Positions 8,096 through 15,543 of a stretch of 23,529 nucleotides of DNA are shown here, piece after piece. The stretch comes from Bacteroidales bacterium UBA4788 (GTDB lineage: Bacteria; Bacteroidota; Bacteroidia; Bacteroidales; VadinHA17): NCBI GenBank assembly GCA_002402965.1, contig DHGW01000073.1, forward strand, positions 1 through 23,529. Reading direction: 5' to 3'. Every line of letters begins with the position of its first letter. Within the stretch, counting starts at the first letter, position 1. Under the pieces are notes generated by a model that searched no databases, was not told the DNA's origin, and worked only from the letters and a program-made list of their open reading frames with translations. Both the position numbers and the translations under genes were made by a program.

Positions 8096-10231
8096 ATGAA
8101 TTATCCGGGCACAAAAAGGTTTAGCATTCTGATATTTTTTCTGAGCATTATCTTGCTTGTCGGATGCAGGGAAAAGCCTGATGATGAAGCAAATCTCGTC
8201 ATCTCTGCTACCGAGATAGGTGCCCCGGCTGAGGGAGGAGAGACATCTGTCCAGATCACCTCAGACCAGAAGTGGACCATAACTACGATAGACCAGTTAT
8301 GGGTTAATGCTGCCATCCTGGGAGGAGTACCCGGAGTGCCTGTTACGGTTAAGTTTATATTTGAGAAGAATACGACGGCATCTGCACGCACTGCGCAGGT
8401 GACCGTCGTTTCAGGTGCCACCAGGGAAAAAATCACCATTGTGCAGGCAGCAGGTATTGATCCCACGGCCATAGATGTCAGCAAAATCTATATACCATTG
8501 GAGATGAAGAGCATGGATCTCTTCAAGAGCTCCAGTACCTGGTATTTTGGCCGCAGCAAGCAGTCGGAACACTTCATCGTTTTCTGGGGGAAGGGGTATG
8601 ATGAGCATGGTTATGTAACCCCAACCAATCATCCTGATCCGGCATACCGTGTCGACGTAGATGTTTTGCTGGCCAGGGCGGAGGAATTCTGGGACATGAA
8701 CGTAAAGACTCTCAAGTTCCTTACTCCCGGCAGCTCGAAGACTGACAGTTATAAAATGATGATTTTTCTTCTTTATCAGACTGACTGGCTTGCTACCGGG
8801 GCGGGTTATGACAACACAATCGGAGCCCTCTGGGTCAGTCCTTCCACCTGTCACCCGGTGGGCTCGACAATCGCGCACGAGATAGGGCACAGTTTTCAGT
8901 ACCAGGTCTACTGTGACAACGGAGGCAACTCCGGGTGGCGTTACGGATTCGGTGGTAACGGCGGCAACGGTTACTGGGAGCAGTGTGCACAGTGGCAGGC
9001 TTACCAGAGCTATCCTGCAGAGGCATTCAGTTCCAACAACTTCAACGTTTACATTGACAACTGCCACCGTTCGACCTTCCATGAGTGGCAGCGCTATGCC
9101 AGCTATTTCATCAACTATTACTGGGCAGACAAGCATGGCATCGACTTCATCGGGCGTCTCTGGAGGGAGTCGGGAGCCAATGGCCAGGAGGACCCGGCGC
9201 AGGCTTACATGCGTATCACGGGCATCACCCTTGAGCAATACAATGATGAGCAGTTTGACTATGCGCGCCGGATGGTGACCTGGGATCTTGATGCATTGCG
9301 CTCACCGGGAAGCAGTCGCATCGGGGTCCACAGTTGCAGCCTTAACAAGGCTGCCGACGGGTTTCGGCAGATCGCCCCGGATGACTGCATCGAGAACCAC
9401 GGTTACAATGTAATCAGGCTCAAGGTGCCTGAGGCAGGGACCAATATCACCTGTACCTTCGAGGGTATCGCAGGAGCTCCGGGTTACCGTTCGATCAATG
9501 CTGCTTCCGGCGGCTGGAGATACGGGTACGTGGCGCTGTTAAGTGACGGTACACGGGTCTACAGTGACATGTTTTCCGCCTCTTCAGGGACGGCCTCATT
9601 CACCTGTCCTGCCAGCTGTCAGGACCTCTGGTTCGTAGTCAGCGGCGCTCCCACCAACTACTGGATGCACGGGTGGGACGAGAGTGAGTCAAATGACGAG
9701 CAGTGGCCTTACAAGGTCAGGTTCGACGGAACGGGGATCTATGGCCTTCTTGATTTCACGGAAGATGATCAGCCGCATGATACGACATTTGTGCTGAACG
9801 TGTCATTCAGGGCCGATGCAACCGGATACGCCGGCACCACAGTCTCCATAGACCTGACGAAGCTCTGTTATGCCTTTGTCCTGACCGGTCCGGAGATAAT
9901 CACGAACCTCGGCCAGCCTTCTTCGGATAAGAGGATTAAGTTCTACGGTGTCAATGGGGACGGCACACCGGCCCCGGCAGCTACGGCCAGGGGCTACGGC
10001 CACTGGTTTAACGCCTCAGGCGACGTGTGCGCGTTTGACCCGGCAACCGACGGAGCGAACAGGATTTTCTCAGAGTTCAGTGAATCCGGCTTCGTCTTTT
10101 CACTGGGTCAGCATCCGGGACGATGCAAAGCCGGTGATGTCTACAAAGTAAAACAGGCGCTGGTCTATACACCTGAACCGGGTAAAAATTATACAGCCAC
10201 TTTCGAGTTCAATATTACAATAACGCCCTAA
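8096..10231 (+). CDS. BACON-DUF6055-DUF4859 lipoprotein with HExxH putative zinc site
   Basis: The 711-residue product starts with a lipoprotein signal ending in LLVGC (Cys24), followed by REKPDDE, an acidic stretch that suits surface export. Residues about 33-115 form a BACON domain, a beta-sandwich common in Bacteroidota surface proteins. Residues about 130-440 resemble DUF6055 and contain AHEIGHSFQ: His261, Glu262 and His265 make a zincin HExxH motif, and Glu295 in NGYWEQ, 30 residues on, could be the third ligand as in gluzincin peptidases. Residues about 563-711 resemble DUF4859 (GHWFNASGDV, SLGQHPG), a domain often attached to Bacteroidota carbohydrate-active proteins. No substrate is known to me. 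A metallopeptidase acting on plant cell wall glycoprotein is an attractive guess given the neighbouring arabinosidases. A non-catalytic glycan-binding role is the alternative. It is the last gene of the first tight block. Confidence 0.8.
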   Translation: MNYPGTKRFSILIFFLSIILLVGCREKPDDEANLVISATEIGAPAEGGETSVQITSDQKWTITTIDQLWVNAAILGGVPGVPVTVKFIFEKNTTASARTAQVTVVSGATREKITIVQAAGIDPTAIDVSKIYIPLEMKSMDLFKSSSTWYFGRSKQSEHFIVFWGKGYDEHGYVTPTNHPDPAYRVDVDVLLARAEEFWDMNVKTLKFLTPGSSKTDSYKMMIFLLYQTDWLATGAGYDNTIGALWVSPSTCHPVGSTIAHEIGHSFQYQVYCDNGGNSGWRYGFGGNGGNGYWEQCAQWQAYQSYPAEAFSSNNFNVYIDNCHRSTFHEWQRYASYFINYYWADKHGIDFIGRLWRESGANGQEDPAQAYMRITGITLEQYNDEQFDYARRMVTWDLDALRSPGSSRIGVHSCSLNKAADGFRQIAPDDCIENHGYNVIRLKVPEAGTNITCTFEGIAGAPGYRSINAASGGWRYGYVALLSDGTRVYSDMFSASSGTASFTCPASCQDLWFVVSGAPTNYWMHGWDESESNDEQWPYKVRFDGTGIYGLLDFTEDDQPHDTTFVLNVSFRADATGYAGTTVSIDLTKLCYAFVLTGPEIITNLGQPSSDKRIKFYGVNGDGTPAPAATARGYGHWFNASGDVCAFDPATDGANRIFSEFSESGFVFSLGQHPGRCKAGDVYKVKQALVYTPEPGKNYTATFEFNITITP

Positions 10232-10370
10232 AATACGGGGTCAGGCATGCCGGATGACAGTACTGTTCAACTTGCTGCCGGTTGTCTTACTGACTTGTGA
10301 CGACAGGATACCTGTAACCTTTTATTTCAATCGTTTGCAAAAAAGTCTGAAATGCTTTCTAAAATCGAAA

Positions 10371-10378
10371 TAACTTTG
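10371..10378 (+). promoter_or_regulatory. Candidate Bacteroidota -7 promoter element TAACTTTG
   Basis: TAACTTTG matches the TAnnTTTG -7 consensus used by the Bacteroidota primary sigma factor. A TTTG at 10334-10337 is 33 bases upstream, too far to be the usual -33 box, and the sequence at normal spacing is a poor match. That is compatible with an activator-dependent promoter. Transcription would start near 10385 and leave a leader of about 220 bases before the gene at 10607. Confidence 0.4.
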
Positions 10379-10408
10379 TAAATTGCTTAAGGAAGAAAGG
10401 CCTGAAAA

Positions 10409-10441
10409 TTATAATTGATAACTTTAAATAAGCAATTATAA
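10409..10441 (+). repeat. Inverted repeat TTATAATTG / CAATTATAA
   Basis: TTATAATTG (10409-10417) and CAATTATAA (10433-10441) are perfectly complementary over 9 bp with a 15-base loop. The right arm overlaps TAAGCAATT (10429-10437), which is complementary over 9 bp to AATTGCTTA at 10381-10389. The two pairings are mutually exclusive. All arms are AT-rich, so the structures would be weak as RNA; the repeat could equally be a DNA site for a dimeric regulator. Confidence 0.4.
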
Positions 10442-10455
10442 GAGTGGGTTTAAAA

Positions 10456-10470
10456 GTGTAAAATTCACAC
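10456..10470. promoter_or_regulatory. Imperfect palindrome, possible operator
   Basis: GTGTAAAATTCACAC is a 15-base odd palindrome with one mismatched pair around a central A. It lies 85 bases downstream of the candidate -7 element. It has the form of a dimer binding site, but I match it to no known regulator. Confidence 0.2.
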
Positions 10471-10606
10471 GTAATGAGGCCCTTAAATTTTGGTTTATTG
10501 GAATGCCCTGGTTAATGGGTATCATACAGTCGTTTTCAGCACTTGAGTTTCAAAGGCAACCATGATATAAAAGTGATATTCAGCAAACGAACTAAACCTC
10601 CGATTT

Positions 10607-12292
10607 ATGAAAACAACTAAACTGATGAAATGCGTATTGTACGCAACAGTTTTGGCCGCATTTGTCCTGGTCGGGTGCGAGGATTTGGATATTTATTCAA
10701 TAAACGCGCCCTCAGACCTGCAGAGAAGGATCGACTCAATTGCAGCTGCGAAGCCAAGTACTGGTGACACTACTTACCTCACTATCATTTCTGCGATAGT
10801 CGGACCTGAAGATAACAGTGCCGGTTGGTGGGCTCACTTCTCTGATTACTTCACAATTCCTTCAAACAAGCTGTTGCATCTGGAGTTTATCAACCACGGT
10901 ACCGGAGTCAACAACTGGAACAACTGGAATCTGGCCCTCGCCACTGCACAGCGTGATGCCGAAGGCTATGCGGAATACTTTCTTCTGCGTTCTGATGCTT
11001 ATGGCTGGGGCAACGCTGATTACGACGGAGGGATGATCTCCCACAACTATCCTGACACTGACGGGGATGATGATATCTGGAATGATTTCCGGACAACAAT
11101 GCAAGGTGCCCGTGTTTCTCTCGATGTTGACCATTCTGCTACCGGCAATGTATTTGTAACAGCCACTGCCGTTGGAACGAATGGCATAACACTGGTCCAG
11201 ACATATCAGCAACCTGTTTCTGCCACAGATGATATCGTTGCTTTCCTGGTTTGCGATGGCAGCCATTTCGAGATGAAGAAGGCATACCTTATACCTTCTA
11301 AAGTTACAGTCATTGAAGATGTTAATCCGGTTTCAATCTCTGTCACAGGAGCTCCTGCCTTTGTTGAATTAGGTAACGAAAACTTCTGGGGTGACGCAAT
11401 AGCTATTGTTACATTCGAAGACGGATCTTCCGAGGTAGTTGATTCTTCAGAAATATCATTCAATGTTATTCCTGATATGACTACACTCGGAAAAAAGACA
11501 GTTGTTGCAGCATATAGCAAAACCAAGCAGGGTGCATACTGCCAGGCGGTATCAACCATCTACACCCTGGAAGTAACCAACTCTGTTGCAAGTCTGGCTG
11601 TTACCACCATGCCAACTTTAACCACATACTATTATTTCAGCAGCGACTCAATCATATTCAACACCGCAGGTATTGTCGTAACAGGTACATATTCCGACGG
11701 TACATTAGCTGTCATTCCAAACTCAGCTCTTAAGTTTGGTAAGATTCCGGCTTCTTCAGGTGCTCAGACTGCTGTCATTTCTTTTGTTGGTGCAACAAAA
11801 ACAGTAACTACAACCTGCCCATTTACGCTTGTGCAGGGTATAAGTCAGGTAGGCGCTACTGACTTTTCGTCCGGATGGTGGACGGCATTCTCTGATAACT
11901 ATACAGTCGCATCAGGTTCAAGTAAGACGATTTCCATGTACTGTTACTCCAACCAGGTTAATAACTGGAACAGTCCTTGTACAATTCTTCGCAAAGCTGA
12001 CAATTCTGAATATGCTGTTGTTCGCATGGACAGTTTCGGATGGGGCACCGGTTATGGCGCAGCCACCCCCACATCTGACTGGAATTGGGATACATTCAAA
12101 CAAAACATAAGTGGCTCCAGAATTGTCATCACAGTTACAAACAATGGTGACAATACGGCTGATATACTTTACACTGTTACTTACGCCAACGGCGAAACGC
12201 ATTTCCAAAGGTATGCGGGTATATCAATTGACAGTTCTGATTTGAATTGCGCACTCGTAACAGAGGGGTCTTATCTTGTAATTGTTCAATAA
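10607..12292 (+). CDS. Surface glycan-binding lipoprotein with duplicated beta-sandwich domain
   Basis: The 561-residue protein has a lipoprotein signal ending in VLVGC (Cys24) followed by EDLD, which suits surface display. It contains two copies of one domain, at about 68-225 and 419-561. Both share GWW-x(2)-FSD-x-[FY]T, VNNWN, R-x-D-x-[YF]-GWG, a W-x-x-[FT] element and a closing strand. Between them lie two bacterial Ig-like modules (about 225-320 and 325-410) with the typical pattern of FxDGSSEVV and TYSDGTLAV. The repeat resembles domains in other Bacteroidota secreted carbohydrate-binding proteins, but I cannot assign it to a CBM family. Conserved Trp residues and the position next to SusC point to a surface glycan-binding protein that captures arabinan chains. 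Unusually, it precedes SusC rather than following SusD. It probably heads the operon reading through SusC and SusD. Confidence 0.85.
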   Translation: MKTTKLMKCVLYATVLAAFVLVGCEDLDIYSINAPSDLQRRIDSIAAAKPSTGDTTYLTIISAIVGPEDNSAGWWAHFSDYFTIPSNKLLHLEFINHGTGVNNWNNWNLALATAQRDAEGYAEYFLLRSDAYGWGNADYDGGMISHNYPDTDGDDDIWNDFRTTMQGARVSLDVDHSATGNVFVTATAVGTNGITLVQTYQQPVSATDDIVAFLVCDGSHFEMKKAYLIPSKVTVIEDVNPVSISVTGAPAFVELGNENFWGDAIAIVTFEDGSSEVVDSSEISFNVIPDMTTLGKKTVVAAYSKTKQGAYCQAVSTIYTLEVTNSVASLAVTTMPTLTTYYYFSSDSIIFNTAGIVVTGTYSDGTLAVIPNSALKFGKIPASSGAQTAVISFVGATKTVTTTCPFTLVQGISQVGATDFSSGWWTAFSDNYTVASGSSKTISMYCYSNQVNNWNSPCTILRKADNSEYAVVRMDSFGWGTGYGAATPTSDWNWDTFKQNISGSRIVITVTNNGDNTADILYTVTYANGETHFQRYAGISIDSSDLNCALVTEGSYLVIVQ

Positions 12293-12316
12293 TCACTTGG
12301 ATAAAATATTCAGACT

Positions 12317-15300
12317 ATGAAATACTTCTATTTAGTCATGTTGGGATTGCTGGCGATCGCAACGGCAACATATGCAGAAGGCTACGGCAATGCCGGACAG
12401 ATGTCTGTCAACCAAACAGATAACATAACAGCTAAAGGTAAGGTTGTTGACGAAAACGGAGAACCGCTTCCAGGTGCAACCATACAAATAAAAGGTACAG
12501 CCATTGGTACCTCTGCCGACATTAATGGGAATTTCTCCCTTTCTGTTCCTTCAGATGCTACACTGATAGTATCTTTTGTAGGGCACCAAAGTATTGAAAT
12601 AGCCATTGGCGGACGAACTGAACTGGGCAGCATCACATTGGTTTCGGGATTGGAAGAACTCGAGCAGGTGGTAGTAATAGGTTACGGAACACAACGAAAG
12701 GTTGACCTCACAGGTTCTGTTGCCATTGTCAACACTGAAGAGATGAAGAAAGTTTCACACTCAAACATCTCAACAATGCTCGAAGGAAAGATAGCCGGTA
12801 TTCAGATTACAACTGACGGACAGCCGGGAGCCGACCCTACAGTACGTATCCGTGGTATCGGTTCATTCGGCAGCACCGCACCTCTTTACGTTGTCGATGG
12901 TGTACCAATGGGAACAACAATACGCGACTTCTCGCCAAACGATATCGAAACACTTCAGGTACTCAAGGATGCTTCTGCTGCCGCAATCTACGGTTCGCGC
13001 GCTGCCAACGGCGTGGTTATCATCACCACAAAGCAGGGGAAGCATAACGAAGCCATGAAGGTAGACTACAGCGGTTACGTTGGTTTAGACCAGGTGGAGC
13101 AGGGGGTATATGAAGTAATGGATGCTTATCAATATGCTCAATACGTCACCATGGCATACACTAACAGCGGCATGGATGTACCTGCCGGATACAATCCTGC
13201 AAGCCCAAAATATCTCGATCCGGATGTAATTAACACAAACTGGTTTAATGAGGCGTTCAAAACAGGTGTTCGTCAGAATCACAACATCAACCTCTCAGGA
13301 GGTGGCAACAACAATACTTACAACATCGCTCTCGACTACTATAGCCAGAAAGGAACGATGGAAGGTGCCGGTCCTAATTTCGACCGTTACACTGCCCGTA
13401 TCAACAATACGATGGATGTTAAGTTTATCAAATTCAAAACGAATATAGTGTATAGCCACAGCGATCAGGACAATATGGCTCTCAGTAACGCCAACGAGTA
13501 TGTACAGGGCCTTTGGGGTGCACAATACCCTGTAATGGCTTCTGCTCTGCTTATGCCTCCAAGTATCAGGGCTTATGATGAATCGACCTGGGTGCTCGAT
13601 GATAAGATACCGGCTGCTACAGAATACACCTACGACTCCTTCGGTTATGGCACTTACTATGACGATGTGCATGGAGACTTGCGAGTAACGAACCTGCTCC
13701 TCACCAATAATATTCTGGAGAGAAATGTCGTTGTTGACCGCATTGTTGCTTCAGGTTCCGCAAATATTGACCTCATAACCATGGTTGGCCTCAGCAGCAG
13801 TAATCAAAAGTTTGATTATAACCTCAACCTGGCGTACAGCAAGACGATTGCAAAGGACTTTACGTTCGTGCCTGCATTTATACAGAGTACGACAAACTAC
13901 CTGTCAAAGCAGGATGAGACCCTGACGGAGGCCTATCGCAACTATAGCACTGCTCTTGTAGAAAACACCGTTACATATGATGGCAGATTCGGACGTAATC
14001 ACGTAAATATGGTTGTCGGCCAGACGTACGAGCACGAGCTCTTTCACACAGTCAGTGGAAGCGGCGTTAACATGCCCGAGCCATACTTTCTGGAAATAAG
14101 AAACGCTGAGGAAACATCTGCAACAAGCCCGGAAAACGAACATAAACTGGCATCCTATATCGGTCGTATTAACTATGATTTCGATGAGAAATACCTTGTT
14201 TCGGTAACAGCACGCCGTGATGGTTCAAGCCGTCTTTCACCAGCTATACGCTGGGATTGGTTCCCATCTGTGTCAGCAGGCTGGCGTATCGAACGTGAAA
14301 ATTTCTTCCCTGTATCCAAATCTACAATCAACCTGCTCAAGATTCGCGGTAGCTATGGTGTGCTTGGTAATGAGAACATTGGCGAATACCAGTACATGGA
14401 CGTCATGTCGAGAGGTAATTACACATACAGCTTTGGAAATAATAAGGTTACTGGCTCAGCGATATCAAACTATGTAAACGAAGCCATCAAGTGGGAAAAG
14501 AAGAAAACAGTTGACGTTGGTCTCGATCTCGGTATGTTCAACAATCAGCTGGAGTTCACATTCGACTGGTATAAGTCGACTTCAGAAGACCTTCTTTACA
14601 GTGTAGCAGTACCGGCCAATGCAGGTGCTACCAATGCAACAGTCACGATGAACGCAGCAACAATGGTAAACTCAGGTCTTGAGTTCCTGGTTGCATATCA
14701 CAATCATCAGCACGCTGTTAAGTTTGACATTTCAGCAAACTTATCCACCCTCAGTAACGAGGTGACAAAGCTGGGCGTTTCAAACGAACCTCGTACAGAT
14801 GGCTACTGCCGCACAGAGGTAGGCCGTGAAGTTGGTTCATTCTATGGCTACGTTTACCAGGGGATATTCCAGTCGCAGACTGAGATAGATAACCGTGTCA
14901 ATTCAGAAGGCGAATACGTCAATCAGAGTGGAGCACAACCGGGTGACTGCGCATACGCCGACCTCAATCTCGACGGCGAAATTACCAACGAAGACCAGCA
15001 ATTCCTGGGCAGTGGTTTGCCGAAGTATCATTACGGTCTCAATGCACGTGCTGAATGGAACGGTTTTGACCTGAGCATATCGACATATGGAGCTGCAGGT
15101 TTCAAAGCTGTTGATTTTGTTGACGTCACATTGCACAGCTCATATTTTATACTCAACAAGAGTATTGATCTGTTGAATGCCTGGACACAGGATAACACAG
15201 ACACCGATGTGCCCCGCATAGCATACAAATCGACAGGCTCAATCACCAACGATATGTTCAGCAACCGTTTCATTCAAGATGCATCATATCTGAAAATTGC

Positions 15301-15514
15301 CAACATCGAACTGGGCTATAACTTCTCTGATAAATGGTTTGGTGGCTATGTTCAGGGTGTTCGTTTATACGCATCGGCTCAGAATTTGGCAACGTTGTCT
15401 AAGTACAGAGGTTACAACGTAGACTTCGCAGGAGGTACTTTCACTCCCGGTTACAACTATGCTTCGTATCCATCACCACGAACTGTAATGTTTGGAGCCC
15501 GCTTCTCATTCTAA
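12317..15514 (+). CDS. SusC-like TonB-dependent outer-membrane transporter
   Basis: This 1065-residue protein imports oligosaccharides across the outer membrane using TonB energy. It has a signal peptide (cleavage near TYA, residue 20), a carboxypeptidase-D-like regulatory domain at about 38-108 (GKVVDENGEPLPGATIQIKG), the SusC-family motif EQVVVIGYGTQRK at 116-128, and a plug domain to about 235 with PLYVVDGVP and AAIYGSRAANGVVIITTKQG. The remainder is the beta-barrel, with a DLNLDGEITNEDQ loop near the C terminus and the terminal Phe expected of a barrel protein. Length and domain order are normal for the family. The SusD-like gene follows after 29 bases, forming the usual pair. The substrate is inferred from neighbours as arabino-oligosaccharides. 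Confidence 0.96.
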   Translation: MKYFYLVMLGLLAIATATYAEGYGNAGQMSVNQTDNITAKGKVVDENGEPLPGATIQIKGTAIGTSADINGNFSLSVPSDATLIVSFVGHQSIEIAIGGRTELGSITLVSGLEELEQVVVIGYGTQRKVDLTGSVAIVNTEEMKKVSHSNISTMLEGKIAGIQITTDGQPGADPTVRIRGIGSFGSTAPLYVVDGVPMGTTIRDFSPNDIETLQVLKDASAAAIYGSRAANGVVIITTKQGKHNEAMKVDYSGYVGLDQVEQGVYEVMDAYQYAQYVTMAYTNSGMDVPAGYNPASPKYLDPDVINTNWFNEAFKTGVRQNHNINLSGGGNNNTYNIALDYYSQKGTMEGAGPNFDRYTARINNTMDVKFIKFKTNIVYSHSDQDNMALSNANEYVQGLWGAQYPVMASALLMPPSIRAYDESTWVLDDKIPAATEYTYDSFGYGTYYDDVHGDLRVTNLLLTNNILERNVVVDRIVASGSANIDLITMVGLSSSNQKFDYNLNLAYSKTIAKDFTFVPAFIQSTTNYLSKQDETLTEAYRNYSTALVENTVTYDGRFGRNHVNMVVGQTYEHELFHTVSGSGVNMPEPYFLEIRNAEETSATSPENEHKLASYIGRINYDFDEKYLVSVTARRDGSSRLSPAIRWDWFPSVSAGWRIERENFFPVSKSTINLLKIRGSYGVLGNENIGEYQYMDVMSRGNYTYSFGNNKVTGSAISNYVNEAIKWEKKKTVDVGLDLGMFNNQLEFTFDWYKSTSEDLLYSVAVPANAGATNATVTMNAATMVNSGLEFLVAYHNHQHAVKFDISANLSTLSNEVTKLGVSNEPRTDGYCRTEVGREVGSFYGYVYQGIFQSQTEIDNRVNSEGEYVNQSGAQPGDCAYADLNLDGEITNEDQQFLGSGLPKYHYGLNARAEWNGFDLSISTYGAAGFKAVDFVDVTLHSSYFILNKSIDLLNAWTQDNTDTDVPRIAYKSTGSITNDMFSNRFIQDASYLKIANIELGYNFSDKWFGGYVQGVRLYASAQNLATLSKYRGYNVDFAGGTFTPGYNYASYPSPRTVMFGARFSF

Positions 15515-15543
15515 ATATGTAATCAAAGAAACAGGATAGCAAT

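Larger units (their letters stand above)
10232..10606. other. 375-base intergenic regulatory region upstream of the uptake genes
   Basis: No convincing gene is present; the ATG-started frames (for example 10247-10300 and 10515-10565) are under 20 codons and lack recognisable signals. The first 85 bases are GC-richer and contain the perfect 10-bp palindrome ACAGTACTGT (10257-10266) and a small hairpin ACAGG-ATA-CCTGT (10303-10315), which could be a weak terminator for the upstream block. From 10320 on it is AT-rich and holds a promoter-like element and inverted repeats, listed separately. This is the natural place for PUL-induced transcription of the glycan-binding protein, SusC and SusD genes. 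Confidence 0.7.

Noticed and set aside
8411..9238. Long open frame (about 275 codons) on the minus strand
   Set aside because: It lies wholly opposite the BACON-DUF6055-DUF4859 coding sequence, has no recognisable domain and is a by-product of that gene's codon pattern.
10244..10251. GGCATGCC palindrome just after the HExxH gene as a terminator
   Set aside because: The stem is only 4 bp with no loop and no T-run.
10247..10565. Small + strand frames (10247-10300, 10353-10382, 10474-10515, 10515-10565) as leader peptides
   Set aside because: All are under 20 codons, lack ribosome-binding signals and show no amino acid bias expected of an attenuator peptide.
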